A stretch of 64,000 nt of DNA, from positions 62,001 to 126,000 of the forward strand of contig JAIUMI010000001.1 in NCBI GenBank assembly GCA_022565665.1. Reading direction: 5' to 3'. How positions within the stretch are numbered: the stretch's first letter is position 1; each line of letters begins with the position of its first letter. Below, piece by piece: positions 16,350-25,626 of the stretch. The position numbers and the translations under genes were made by a program. The DNA comes from Glycocaulis sp. (lineage in GTDB: Bacteria > Pseudomonadota > Alphaproteobacteria > Caulobacterales > Maricaulaceae). The notes under the pieces were generated by a model, which worked only from the letters and a program-made list of their open reading frames with translations, did not search any database and was not told where the DNA came from.

Positions 16350-18560
16350 ATGATAAAGCGCAGCCTTGTTCTTTCTCTTGCAAGCGTTGTGGCACTGGCC
16401 GCGTGTGGCGAACAGGTGCCCAATGGCGAGGGCGATGCCAGCGCCGTGGTGGCCGGGGCCGCCCACACCCAGCAACGCCTCATCTATCCCACAACGCTGC
16501 GCGTCGATCAGGTCGACACCTACCAGTCCGCATCGCGCGGCGAGGTGGAGGTCGAAGACCCGTATCGCTGGCTGGAAGCCGATGTGCGTGTCAGCCCGGA
16601 AGTGGAAGCCTGGGTCGCGGCGCAGAATGCGGTGACGGGCCGGTATCTGGAAGGCCTGCCGGGCCGGGCGATGATCGCCGAACGCCTGCGCGAGCTGTGG
16701 AATTATGAGCGCCGCAGCGTACCGGCGGCCCGCGAGGGTCTCTATTTCTTCTCCCATAATGACGGGCTGCAGGACCAGTCGATCTACAAGGTGCAGGAGG
16801 GGCTTGAGGGCGAGCCGCGCGTGCTGATCGACCCCAATACGCTGTCAGAAGATGGCACGGTCGCGCTAGCGGGCACCTGGCCGAGCCCGGACGGCAGCCA
16901 TGTCGCCTATTTCCTGCAGGATGGCGGGTCTGACTGGCGTACGGCCCACGTGATCAATGTGGAAACCGGCGCGCAGCTGGAAGACCGGCTGGAATGGGTC
17001 AAGTTCTCCAACCTGTCCTGGGCGAAGGACGGGTCGGGCTTTTTCTACTCGCGCTATCCCCAGCCCGAGGCGGGCGAGGAGTTCACCTCGCTCAATCATG
17101 ATCAGGCCATCTATTTCCACGCGCTCGGCACCGGTCAGAGCGAAGACCGGCTGATCATGTCCGATCCGGAAAATCCGGAAGTCAGCTGGCGCGCGGGCGT
17201 GAGCGATGATGGCGATTATCTCTTCATCTACTCATCGGCCGGAACGGACGGCAACGCCATCCACATCCTCGACCTGACGCAAGAGGGCGCAGAGCCGGTC
17301 GCGATCTTTGAAGGGTTTGAAAACAATCACTCACCGGTCGGCAATGATGGCGAGACCTTCTTCTTCATGACCGATCTGGATGCGCCCAACCAGCGCATCG
17401 TGGCCGTGAACCTGTCCGACCCATCCACCCTCACCGATATCATCCCGCAGGGCGATTTCCCGATCTCGGCGGCGAGCCATGTCGGCGGGCATCTTATCGT
17501 GCGCACGTTTGAAGATGTGCGCTCTGTCGTGCGCATCTACACGCTGGAAGGCGAGGAAGTGCGTGAGGTGGAACTTCCCGGCCTTGGTGTTGCAGGCGGC
17601 TTTAACGGGCGTCCTGATAACCCTGAGACCTTCTACAGCTTCACCAGCTTCAACCGTCCTGCCACGATCTACCGCTATGATGTGGAAACGGGCGAGAGCA
17701 CGCTCTTCCACGAAGCGCCGCTGACCTTCGATCCGGATGATTACGAGGTGAGCCAGGTCTTCTACGAAAGCACGGGCGGCGTGCAGGTGCCGATGTATGT
17801 CGTCCACCATCGCGACGTGACGCCGAATGGCGAGCGTCCTGTGCTGCTCTACGGCTATGGCGGCTTCAACATCCCGATGACGCCGGGCTTCTCGGTGCCA
17901 CGCCTGCAATGGATGGAAATGGGCGGCGTGTTCGCGCTCGCCAATATCCGTGGCGGTTCGGAATATGGCCGCGACTGGCATGATGGCGGGCGGCTGGCCA
18001 GCAAGCAGAACGTCTATGACGACTTCATCAATGCGGCAGAGCATCTGATCGAGATGGGCTGGACGAGCCCGGCCAATATCGCCATCGAAGGCCGGTCCAA
18101 TGGCGGCCTTCTGGTTGGCGCGGTGGCCAATCAACGCCCGGACCTCTTTGCAGCCGCCCTGCCGGGCGTCGGCGTGATGGACATGTTGCGCTTCAACCAG
18201 TTCACGGCAGGTCGCTTCTGGGTGTCGGACTATGGCAGCCCGCAGGACCCGGAAATGTTTGACGTGCTCTACGCCTACTCGCCCTTGCACAACGTGCCGG
18301 AGGGGCAGGGCTATCCGGCAACGCTCGTCACCACGGCTGATACCGATGACCGCGTGGTACCCAGCCACTCGTTCAAATATATCGCTGAAGTCCAGGCGAC
18401 CGAGACAGGCGATGCGCCGACCCTTATCCGCATCGAGACGCGGGCCGGGCACGGCGCGGGCACGCCCGTCTCCATGCTGATACAGGAGACGGCGGACAAG
18501 TGGGCCTTCATCGCCTTCCATACCGGGCTGGATCTGACCCAACCGCAGAACCGGCAATAG
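16350..18560 (+). CDS. Prolyl oligopeptidase family serine peptidase (S9A), lipoprotein
   Basis: 736 residues. The N-terminus KRSLVLSLASVVALAACGE ends in a lipobox with Cys19, so it is likely a lipid-anchored periplasmic enzyme. The beta-propeller starts after EDPYRWLE, a hallmark of S9A peptidases. The C-terminal hydrolase domain holds Ser583 in EGRSNGG, Asp666/667 in TDDRVVP and His701 in AGHGAG, giving a complete triad. It cleaves short proline-containing peptides. The gene is divergent from the helicase with about 100 bases between, which must contain both promoters. Confidence 0.93.
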   Translation: MIKRSLVLSLASVVALAACGEQVPNGEGDASAVVAGAAHTQQRLIYPTTLRVDQVDTYQSASRGEVEVEDPYRWLEADVRVSPEVEAWVAAQNAVTGRYLEGLPGRAMIAERLRELWNYERRSVPAAREGLYFFSHNDGLQDQSIYKVQEGLEGEPRVLIDPNTLSEDGTVALAGTWPSPDGSHVAYFLQDGGSDWRTAHVINVETGAQLEDRLEWVKFSNLSWAKDGSGFFYSRYPQPEAGEEFTSLNHDQAIYFHALGTGQSEDRLIMSDPENPEVSWRAGVSDDGDYLFIYSSAGTDGNAIHILDLTQEGAEPVAIFEGFENNHSPVGNDGETFFFMTDLDAPNQRIVAVNLSDPSTLTDIIPQGDFPISAASHVGGHLIVRTFEDVRSVVRIYTLEGEEVREVELPGLGVAGGFNGRPDNPETFYSFTSFNRPATIYRYDVETGESTLFHEAPLTFDPDDYEVSQVFYESTGGVQVPMYVVHHRDVTPNGERPVLLYGYGGFNIPMTPGFSVPRLQWMEMGGVFALANIRGGSEYGRDWHDGGRLASKQNVYDDFINAAEHLIEMGWTSPANIAIEGRSNGGLLVGAVANQRPDLFAAALPGVGVMDMLRFNQFTAGRFWVSDYGSPQDPEMFDVLYAYSPLHNVPEGQGYPATLVTTADTDDRVVPSHSFKYIAEVQATETGDAPTLIRIETRAGHGAGTPVSMLIQETADKWAFIAFHTGLDLTQPQNRQ

Positions 18561-18571
18561 GGGCGGGCCTA

Positions 18572-19513
18572 ATGGCGCTGTCACGCCTGCAGGCGGTCCA
18601 TGAGACGGTAGAGGCGATAAACGGTGGGCCGCGCGGCACAGCCGCGTGGTTTGCCGCCTACGCCCTGATGGCGTCTGACGACACGCCGGAAGACGCCGCC
18701 GCATCCATGCAGCGCATCCAGCGCGAGCTGAAGGCCGCTCTTGGCGGCTGGCGGGCTCCGACAGGCGAGCTGTTGTGGATCTATGCAGCCGTGCTCGCCG
18801 GACGGGGCAAGACTGCATCCGGCTTCCTGAAAATTCGCGATGCACTGCGCGACGAAGAGAAGGCCTCCCGCACGCGCAAGCTCCATGAAGGCGGCAGCCG
18901 GGCCGCACTGGTGCTCTCCCTGGCGGATGCCAGCTCGGCTCAGGCGGTGCGGCGCTTCTTTGCCATCAAGCAGGCCATATTGCCGCCCTGGTGGCGGGCC
19001 AATGCGGAAGTTACCGACCTCTTCGCCGCCTCCCATGCCGCGCGCGAGGACAGCCCCGACACGGTGAGGCGCGAACGCGAGGCCGCAATGGCCGTATTTG
19101 AAGCAAACCGGGCAACGCGCGGACTGAAGCGTGAGGCCGCGCGCCTGTCCGCGCTATACCAGCAATCGGCGGGCGAGGTGCTGGAGCGCTATCTGGCCCT
19201 TCGTGAAGCCGTGAAAGAACATTCCAAAATCCGCCATTCCGGCAACCGGCATATCTGGATGGAATGGGCAGCTCAGGGCGTGACGCCTGCAGACCTGCCC
19301 GTTATCGGCACCAATATGGAGGCGCTCGATAAAGTCTCCCAGACCGGTTCTGCGCGGCTGCGCCTTGCCCAGCTCATCTGGCTTGGCGAACGCGCCGACG
19401 GCTCCTTGGGCGCTGTCTCGGCCATGGCAGCGCTGATCGCGGCACAGACCGCCGCTATCATCGCGATCACCACTGCGACAACCGCCGCCGTCGCCACCAC
19501 AACGTCACGCTAG
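18572..19513 (+). CDS. Unknown helical protein with hydrophobic C-terminal tail
   Basis: 313 residues starting at an ATG 11 bases behind the peptidase stop, with a GGGGCGGG sequence before it; the two genes look like one operon. The body is alpha-helical and rich in Arg, Ala and Glu (TRGLKREAARLSALYQQSAG). It ends in a hydrophobic, threonine-rich helix (SAMAALIAAQTAAIIAITTA) that could anchor the protein in the inner membrane with its body in the cytoplasm. I recognise no family and no catalytic motif. Confidence 0.7.
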   Translation: MALSRLQAVHETVEAINGGPRGTAAWFAAYALMASDDTPEDAAASMQRIQRELKAALGGWRAPTGELLWIYAAVLAGRGKTASGFLKIRDALRDEEKASRTRKLHEGGSRAALVLSLADASSAQAVRRFFAIKQAILPPWWRANAEVTDLFAASHAAREDSPDTVRREREAAMAVFEANRATRGLKREAARLSALYQQSAGEVLERYLALREAVKEHSKIRHSGNRHIWMEWAAQGVTPADLPVIGTNMEALDKVSQTGSARLRLAQLIWLGERADGSLGAVSAMAALIAAQTAAIIAITTATTAAVATTTSR

Positions 19514-19560
19514 ACCGCTCCATCTTGCCGCCATTGCCCGTCAGTGGGACAATGGCGCCC

Positions 19561-19854
19561 ATGAACCGCGATGAGCTTCTGGCACGCCTCCGTGAACTGA
19601 AACCATGGTTTGAGGACCACGGCATCATCCGCGTGCGCGTGTTCGGCTCCCACGCCCGCGACGAGGCAGGCCCCGACAGCGATGTCGACCTGCTGGTGGA
19701 GTTTGCGGACGACGGCGCGCCGGACCTGTTTGCGTTTTCGGGCATCCGCCTTGAACTGGAGAAGCGGCTGGGCCACCCGGTCGATCTGATGACGCCGCGC
19801 GCCCTGTCGCCGCGTATCGCCCACCGTATTGAAGCCAGCCTGGTCGATGCCTGA
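19561..19854 (+). CDS. mntA: MntA-type minimal nucleotidyltransferase (antitoxin)
   Basis: 97 residues. The nucleotidyltransferase core is intact: Gly29-Ser30 in VRVFGSHARDEAGPDSDVDL, with Asp41 and Asp43 as metal ligands. MntA proteins neutralise HepT toxins by transferring AMP to a tyrosine of the toxin. The ATG at 19552 is an alternative start, 9 bases upstream. The stop overlaps the start of the following HEPN gene by 8 bases, a standard two-gene layout with translational coupling. Confidence 0.88.
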   Translation: MNRDELLARLRELKPWFEDHGIIRVRVFGSHARDEAGPDSDVDLLVEFADDGAPDLFAFSGIRLELEKRLGHPVDLMTPRALSPRIAHRIEASLVDA

Positions 19855-20203
19855 ACGGGGCAAAGAGCAGGACTGGAAAGCCCTCGTGGCCGACATGATC
19901 GAGCATGCAGGCTATGCCCGCTTTCATGTGACCGGCATGGACAGGGAGGCTTTCTGCTCTGACCTGAAAACCATCCATGCGGTAACGCGCTGTGTGGAGG
20001 TTATCGGGGAAGCCGCCCGCCACGTTCCCGAAGATGTCAGGCGGCGTGCTGCCGACATCCCCTGGGCTCAGATCGTCGGAACGCGTCACATTCTCGCGCA
20101 CCATTATGGACGCGTTGATCCGCTATTGCTGTGGAATCTGGTGACCGCGCGGCTGGAACCGCTGGAGCGGGAACTGCAGGCTCTTCTGGCCGACGCGCCC
20201 TAA
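19847..20203 (+). CDS. hepT: HepT-like HEPN-domain ribonuclease toxin
   Basis: 118 residues, all-helical HEPN fold. The active-site motif R-x4-H-x-Y is complete: Arg80, His85 and Tyr87 in GTRHILAHHYGRVD. The tyrosine is the known target of AMP transfer by the partner. KTIHAVTRCVEVIGEAARHV is the other conserved helix of the family. The gene partly overlaps mntA and its 3' end meets the convergent GST gene with overlapping stop codons. Orphan chromosomal MntA/HepT pairs may serve in plasmid or phage defence; that role is inferred. Confidence 0.88.
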   Translation: MPERGKEQDWKALVADMIEHAGYARFHVTGMDREAFCSDLKTIHAVTRCVEVIGEAARHVPEDVRRRAADIPWAQIVGTRHILAHHYGRVDPLLLWNLVTARLEPLERELQALLADAP

Positions 20204-20814
20204 ACCCCTTGCGCGATCATGCGCTTGTAGGCTTCGCGGGCGTGGGCGCGTTGCAGCCAGTCCTTCGTCGCGGGTGCATTGTCCAGAAGGCCGGACTTCT
20301 CCATGCCGTCTAGCTGGAAGCCCATCAGGCAATCAGCAGCGGTGAACATATCACCGGCAAACCAGATGTGGCGGGAAAGATGGCCCTCAATCGTGGCGAC
20401 CGCCTTGTCACGCTCGCCCGCCATCCAGCCCGCCAGTAGCGAGTCCTGCAGGCCCGTGGCGCGGGTGAACACCAGAATGAGACCCGGCAGGAAGGGCGAA
20501 CCCTCCGCTGCGTGCATCCATTCGAGATAGCGCGCGAAATTGGGGCTTCCGGGCCTGGGGTGCAGGCGGTGCCCGGTGTCGAACAGGGCGAGGATGTACT
20601 GAGCGATGGCGCCGGTCTCCGCGATCACCTGCCCCTCATGCTCCAGCAGCGGCGCCTTGCCCATGGGATGGATTTTCAGGAGCTCCGGCGGAGCGAGCCG
20701 GGTCTGCGCATCGCGCTCGTGCCGGACCAGCGTATAGGGCAGGCCCAGCTCCTCCATCAGCCAGATGATGCGCTGCGAGCGCGAGGCATTGAGGTGATGG
20801 AGGACAAGGCTCAT
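20200..20814 (-). CDS. Glutathione S-transferase
   Basis: 204 residues from the ATG at 20814. The thioredoxin-fold N-terminus (LVLHHLNASRSQRIIWLMEELGL) has Asn-Ala-Ser-Arg-Ser where glutathione is activated. HPMGKAPLLEHEGQVIAETGAI carries the cis-proline and the Glu-Thr pair binding the gamma-glutamyl group. The C-terminal helical domain contains FTAADCLMGFQL, a usual N-capping box. The substrate is unknown. It lies 13 bases downstream of the AbgT gene on the same strand and may be co-transcribed. Confidence 0.88.
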   Translation of the reverse strand: MSLVLHHLNASRSQRIIWLMEELGLPYTLVRHERDAQTRLAPPELLKIHPMGKAPLLEHEGQVIAETGAIAQYILALFDTGHRLHPRPGSPNFARYLEWMHAAEGSPFLPGLILVFTRATGLQDSLLAGWMAGERDKAVATIEGHLSRHIWFAGDMFTAADCLMGFQLDGMEKSGLLDNAPATKDWLQRAHAREAYKRMIAQGV

Positions 20815-20827
20815 GGACGGATTTTCC

Positions 20828-22393
20828 CTACATTTGCGGAGCGCTGGCAGGCACGTCAAACCCGACCGGCGCGCCGGGGCCGACGGGCAGCCCAAGCGCC
20901 ACCCAGACCATGGTGAGGATGAGGCCGCCAATCAGGAAGAAGAAGGAATAGGGCAACATGTTCGCTAGTAGCCCGCCCATCCCGAATTCAGGATCCCATC
21001 GGCGGCAGAAGGCCAGCACCATCGGGAAATAGACCATGAGCGGCGTGATGATGTTGGTCACGCTGTCGCCCACCCGGTAGGCGGCGGTGGACATTTCAGG
21101 GCTGACGCCCAGCAGCATCAGCATCGGCACCAGGATCGGCGCGATGGCCGCCCATTTTGCGCTGGCCGAGCCGATGACGAGATTGAGCGCAGCCGACAGC
21201 AGCACGACAGCGGCGAGCAGAAGCGGCGCAGGCAGGCCCGCCGCCTCGATGGCGCGCGCGCCCTCAATGGCCATGATGCCGCCCATGTTGGTCCAGGTGA
21301 GGAGCACCACGAAATGCGCTGCCGTGAAGGCGAGCACGATATAGCCCGACATGTCCTTCATCGCCTCGGTGGACATGTGGACCACATCGCGATGGCTTTT
21401 GATCGTGCCGACCGCCGAACCGAAGGCAACGCCGGTGAACAGGAACAGGAAGAAGAAATAGGCGATCAGGCTCTGGATCATCGGGTCGAAGCGGAACTCG
21501 GGCGGCGCTTCGAGATTTTGTAGATACTGGCCCGGCCCGAAGGTCAGGAAGCCCCACAGCGCTGTGACGGCGAGGAAGGCAAAGAGCGACCACCACAGGC
21601 CCTTGCGCTCATTGGCGCTGAGCTGGGAGTCGGCCTTCTGGCTGGAAATCGGCGTGGCGGAGGTCGGCACGTACTCGCCAAGGCGCGGCTCGATAATGCG
21701 ATCGGTGACGAACCAGCCAAGCGGGAAGAAGACCATCGCCATGCCCATGATGAAGAACCAGTTGCCGGCGAGGTTCGCCATCCAGCTGGGATCAAGCACG
21801 TGCACGGCAGGCTCGGTAACGCCAAGGATCAGCGCATCAATCGGGCCCGGCATGAAATTCGCCGAGAAGCCGCCCGACACACCGGCAAAAGCGGCGCAGA
21901 TACCGGCAATCGGGTGGCGGCCGACCGAGGCATAGATCACGCCCGACAGCGGGATCAGCACCACATAGGCGGCGTCCGATGAGTGCGTGGCGACCAGCGC
22001 CAGCAGCATGACGATGGGCGTCATCGCCTTTTTCGGCGCATTGCGGAGGCCTGCGCGCAAACCCGCAGAGAAGAAGCCGGAGCGTTCGGCCACGCCGGCA
22101 CCCAGCATGATGACCAGCGTCAGGCCCAGCGGGGCAAACCCGGTCAGCGTCTGCGGCATGGAGGTCAGAAGCCGCTGGACATTGTCACGTGACAGAAGCG
22201 AGCTGGCCTGCAGGGTCTCACCCGTGATCGGGTTCACCGCACTCATGCCCATACCGGCAGCGAAGGCGGAAATCCCCATCAGGATCAGGATCAGCCAGAC
22301 GAAGATGAAAACCGGGTCGGGCAGCGCGTTGCCGAACCGCTCCACCCCGTCCAGAAAGCCGCCCTTGCGGGGCTTGTCAGCCGCTTCAGACAT
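20828..22393 (-). CDS. AbgT-family transporter (first of tandem pair)
   Basis: 521 residues with about twelve hydrophobic segments. It starts with the family motif GVERFGNALPDPVFIFVWL and carries VMLGAGVAERSGFF, HPIAGICAAFAGVSGGFSAN and IGSASAKWAAIAPILVPMLM, the conserved hairpin regions of AbgT/MtrF transporters. The family imports p-aminobenzoyl-glutamate or exports folate catabolites and sulfonamides using a proton gradient. Upstream lies a paralogue in the same direction, 29 bases away. Confidence 0.9.
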   Translation of the reverse strand: MSEAADKPRKGGFLDGVERFGNALPDPVFIFVWLILILMGISAFAAGMGMSAVNPITGETLQASSLLSRDNVQRLLTSMPQTLTGFAPLGLTLVIMLGAGVAERSGFFSAGLRAGLRNAPKKAMTPIVMLLALVATHSSDAAYVVLIPLSGVIYASVGRHPIAGICAAFAGVSGGFSANFMPGPIDALILGVTEPAVHVLDPSWMANLAGNWFFIMGMAMVFFPLGWFVTDRIIEPRLGEYVPTSATPISSQKADSQLSANERKGLWWSLFAFLAVTALWGFLTFGPGQYLQNLEAPPEFRFDPMIQSLIAYFFFLFLFTGVAFGSAVGTIKSHRDVVHMSTEAMKDMSGYIVLAFTAAHFVVLLTWTNMGGIMAIEGARAIEAAGLPAPLLLAAVVLLSAALNLVIGSASAKWAAIAPILVPMLMLLGVSPEMSTAAYRVGDSVTNIITPLMVYFPMVLAFCRRWDPEFGMGGLLANMLPYSFFFLIGGLILTMVWVALGLPVGPGAPVGFDVPASAPQM

Positions 22394-22422
22394 TACGCGT
22401 CCTCTTGTAACTTATCGCGAAA

Positions 22423-24060
22423 CTAGTTCGCTGCTGGCAGGGTGTAGGCCACGTCCGCGCCTGGCCCGAGCGGCAGGCCGAGATAGACCCAGGCAATCGT
22501 CATCGCGATGCCGGTGATCATCAGCCAGACCGAATAGGGCAACATGGCCGCGGTAAGCGAGCCTATGCCGAACTCCGGCACCCAGCGCCGCGCAAACACC
22601 AGCACCAGCGGGAAATAGACCATGAGCGGGGTGATGATGTTCGTCGCACTGTCACCCACACGGTAGGCAGCGGTGGCCATTTCCGGGCTGATCCCGAGCA
22701 GCATCAGCATCGGCACGAGGATGGGCGCCATGAAGGCCCATTTCGCGCTGGCAGAACCCACGAAGAGATTGAGCACACCGGCAAACAGAACGATGAGGCC
22801 GAGCACGATGGGCAAGGGCAGGCCCGATTGCTGGATCGCGTTCGCGCCATTGACCGCCGAGATGATCCCCAGATTGGAGAGGTTGAACATCTCCACGAAA
22901 TACGCAGCGGCAAAGGCCAGCACGAGATAGTAGCCCATATCCTTCATGCCACCGGCCATCATCTCCACCGTGTCGCGGTGGGTCTTGATGGTTCCTGCTG
23001 CCATGCCATAGGCGATACCGGCCGCAAGGAAGAGCACGAGGAAACCCGCCACCAGCGAGGAGAAGAACGGCACCAATTGCTGGGCCGGCGCCAGGGCGGG
23101 ATCGGGATTGAGCAGAGGCGGATTGCCGCCCCAGACCGAGAGCGCGCCAAGACTGGCGAACTCCACCAGATCGACTGTCAGGAAGACCCAGATGAAAGCC
23201 ACGGCCAGCACGGCGAGGCCGGCATGGGCAAGGCCCTTCTTCTGACCGGGGGTGAGCGGCGCATCGGCATCGTCATCAGCGCTGTCGCTGCCCGCCACCG
23301 CGCCGCCCTTCCACGGTCCGAGGCGCTTTTCGATGATGGCGTCGGTCACGAACCAGATCACGGGCAGATAGACAATCGTCATCACCGCGATGAAGTACCA
23401 GTTGCCGGCAATGTTCATCGTCCAGTCGGCGACCAGACTGCCGACCGCTGCCTCGGTAATGCCGAACAGGAGCGCGTCCAGCTGGCCGGGGAAGAGGTTG
23501 GCGGAGAAGCCGCCCGATACACCGGCAAAGGCGGCGGTAATGCCTGCAATGGGATGGCGTCCGGCGGCGGCATAGATCACCGCGGCCAGCGGGATCAGCA
23601 CCACATAGGCCGCGTCAGCCGCCAGATTGGCCATCATGGCGACCAGCGCCACGGCCGGGGTCAGAAGAAAGCGCGGCGCATTGCGCACGGCCGCCCGCAT
23701 GGCGGTGCCGAAAAGGCCGGCCCGCTCGGCGACGCCCGCGCCCAGCATCACCACCAGCACATAGCCCAGCGGATGGAAGGAGGTGAAAATGGTCGGCATG
23801 CGCACCAGCAGGTGCTCGATCAGTTCGGAACGAAACAGCATGCGGGCCGGCTCGATGACCGGAGAGCCGTCCTCATTGACCCGCACCGGGTGCTCAACCG
23901 ACACGTTAAGGAAGTCGGTGATCACCGAGACAACGATCAGTATGCCGATCAGATACGCGAAGATGATGACCGGGTCGGGCAGCTTGTTGCCCGTCTTCTC
24001 GATCCAGCCGAGAATCCCCTTCTGGTGCTCTTCCACTGCGGGCGCTTCAGCCTTTGCCAT
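22423..24060 (-). CDS. AbgT-family transporter (second of tandem pair)
   Basis: 545 residues from the ATG at 24060. It shares the whole AbgT pattern with its neighbour (WIEKTGNKLPDPVIIFAYLI, VMLGAGVAERAGLF, GSASAKWAFMAPILVPMLML) but has a longer periplasmic loop and an acidic insert (SDSADDDADAPLTPGQ). The two copies are clearly divergent, so the duplication is old and their substrates may differ. It is the first gene of a three-gene run ending with the GST. Confidence 0.9.
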   Translation of the reverse strand: MAKAEAPAVEEHQKGILGWIEKTGNKLPDPVIIFAYLIGILIVVSVITDFLNVSVEHPVRVNEDGSPVIEPARMLFRSELIEHLLVRMPTIFTSFHPLGYVLVVMLGAGVAERAGLFGTAMRAAVRNAPRFLLTPAVALVAMMANLAADAAYVVLIPLAAVIYAAAGRHPIAGITAAFAGVSGGFSANLFPGQLDALLFGITEAAVGSLVADWTMNIAGNWYFIAVMTIVYLPVIWFVTDAIIEKRLGPWKGGAVAGSDSADDDADAPLTPGQKKGLAHAGLAVLAVAFIWVFLTVDLVEFASLGALSVWGGNPPLLNPDPALAPAQQLVPFFSSLVAGFLVLFLAAGIAYGMAAGTIKTHRDTVEMMAGGMKDMGYYLVLAFAAAYFVEMFNLSNLGIISAVNGANAIQQSGLPLPIVLGLIVLFAGVLNLFVGSASAKWAFMAPILVPMLMLLGISPEMATAAYRVGDSATNIITPLMVYFPLVLVFARRWVPEFGIGSLTAAMLPYSVWLMITGIAMTIAWVYLGLPLGPGADVAYTLPAAN

Positions 24061-24315
24061 GTGATGGCACTCCCCCGTTTGATGCGGATACCGGCTCCGC
24101 CCTCCCCGGCGGCGCACCGTTATCCCCGCCCTGCCGTGATGGCGGACGCTTTGCGGCCTACCTTAAGCACTCGCACGCACAAGAGAAAACCCCGCTTGCA
24201 GGTTTTGCGGCTGTGCCTGGCAGACAAACTTGTCCCCGCCGGGTTCTAACCAGACTATAATCCGTGCTAGATCGCCATTCCCGCCTGCCTGCCCACCAAA
24301 ACAGGACGATAAATC

Positions 24316-25155
24316 ATGGAGTTCGGTGCCGAGCTCGACGGCCAGATCGACAATATTTTCCAGTACCTGACCACGCTCGGCGTGGCGGTGCTGTCCAACG
24401 TGGCACTGGCCGCCATCATCCTGGTGGCAGGTCTCTACACCGCCGGTTTCGTATCGCGCCGGGTGCGCAAATGGGCCATCGCCCATCCGCGCATAGACAC
24501 CACGCTGGCGCTCTTCTTCGCCTCGGTAGTGCGCTATGTCATCGTCGCGGTGGTTGTCATCGCGGTGCTCACGCGCTTTGGCGTGGAAACCACCTCGCTG
24601 GTCGCCGCTCTTGGCGCGATGACGCTGGCGGTGGGCCTTGCCCTGCAGGGCACGCTATCCAATGTCGCGGCGGGCGTGATGATCGTCTTCTTCCGCCCCT
24701 ACAAGATCGGCGATTTCGTCGATATTGGCGGCACGGCCGGTACGGTGCACGATATCAACCTGTTCTATACCGAGCTCAATACGCCCGATAACCGGCAGGT
24801 CATCGTGCCCAACGCGCAGAGCTGGGGCCGGGTCATTGTCAATTTCTCCGGCTACAACACACGGCGCGTCGACTTCATGTTCACAGCCGCCTACGGCGCC
24901 GACATGGAGCAAGTGCGCAGCGTGATCCGGCGCGTGCTGGAAGACGACGAGCGGGTTCTGGCCGAACCGCCGGTCGTGGTGGAGGTAGCAGGGCACGGCG
25001 CCTCGGCGGTGGAGTACACCGCGCGCGCCTGGGTCAACACGCTCGACTACTGGCCCTATTACTGGGAAAAGATGCGCCTGATGAAGCAGGCCTTTGATAA
25101 TGAAGGCATCGAAATTCCCTATCCCCATCAGGTACATATCAAAAAAGAGGGGTGA
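24316..25155 (+). CDS. Small-conductance mechanosensitive channel (MscS family)
   Basis: 279 residues, the size of E. coli MscS. Three N-terminal membrane helices end in the pore-lining helix LGAMTLAVGLALQGTLSNVA, with its alternating Gly/Ala packing. VFFRPYKIGDFVDIGGTAGT begins the beta domain, and the C-terminal alpha/beta vestibule ends in IPYPHQVHI. It releases solutes from the cytoplasm on hypo-osmotic shock. It is divergent from the AbgT genes across 255 bases, where I see no distinct promoter motif or structure. Confidence 0.93.
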   Translation: MEFGAELDGQIDNIFQYLTTLGVAVLSNVALAAIILVAGLYTAGFVSRRVRKWAIAHPRIDTTLALFFASVVRYVIVAVVVIAVLTRFGVETTSLVAALGAMTLAVGLALQGTLSNVAAGVMIVFFRPYKIGDFVDIGGTAGTVHDINLFYTELNTPDNRQVIVPNAQSWGRVIVNFSGYNTRRVDFMFTAAYGADMEQVRSVIRRVLEDDERVLAEPPVVVEVAGHGASAVEYTARAWVNTLDYWPYYWEKMRLMKQAFDNEGIEIPYPHQVHIKKEG

Positions 25156-25206
25156 TAGGGCATTTAGCCATACAGGTGCCGCATTTCGCGCGCACATCTG
25201 CATGCC

Positions 25207-25512
25207 ATGAGCGATCAGACCGCCCCTCGCCAGACCTTCATCCAGCGTCTCGTTGCCGTGCGCATGCGCGACCTCATCTGGCTGTTCTTCCTGTGTGTTG
25301 TCGCTGGCCTGGTCCTGGCTCTGTTCAATATCGATCCGGCCGAGCTGTGGGTGGATTTCTTCGGCACGCTGGCACGGGCCTGGGACCGCTTCTTCATCAT
25401 CATTTCGGACTCGGTGGTCTGGTCGCTGCGCTATTTCCTGCTGGGCGCGGTGCTGGTGGTGCCGCTGTGGATCGTATGGCGCCTGATCACCGCCGCGGGC
25501 CGGCGCAGCTAA
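25207..25512 (+). CDS. Small membrane protein, DUF6460-like
   Basis: 101 residues with two hydrophobic segments (LIWLFFLCVVAGLVLALFNI and SLRYFLLGAVLVVPLWIVWR). The segment between them, WVDFFGTLARAWDRFF, is amphipathic. It resembles the alphaproteobacterial DUF6460 proteins, which have no known role. It lies 51 bases after the mscS stop and could share its transcript. Confidence 0.7.
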   Translation: MSDQTAPRQTFIQRLVAVRMRDLIWLFFLCVVAGLVLALFNIDPAELWVDFFGTLARAWDRFFIIISDSVVWSLRYFLLGAVLVVPLWIVWRLITAAGRRS

Positions 25513-25626
25513 CCCGCCCACTCAGCATAAATCGCCTGTTTACCCTGTAACGCGAAAGCGCGGGCGTTCCGGCCTGCCCTGCCCTACCGTGCCGTCTGGA
25601 AGAGTGGGCATTGCGCGGGGACCATC

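Noticed and set aside
17331..18908. 525-residue minus-strand open frame opposite the prolyl oligopeptidase
   Set aside because: Antisense shadow of a gene with a complete catalytic triad.
22828..24249. 473-residue plus-strand open frame opposite the second AbgT gene
   Set aside because: His/Gln/Arg-rich antisense composition, no domain; the AbgT frame is clearly real.
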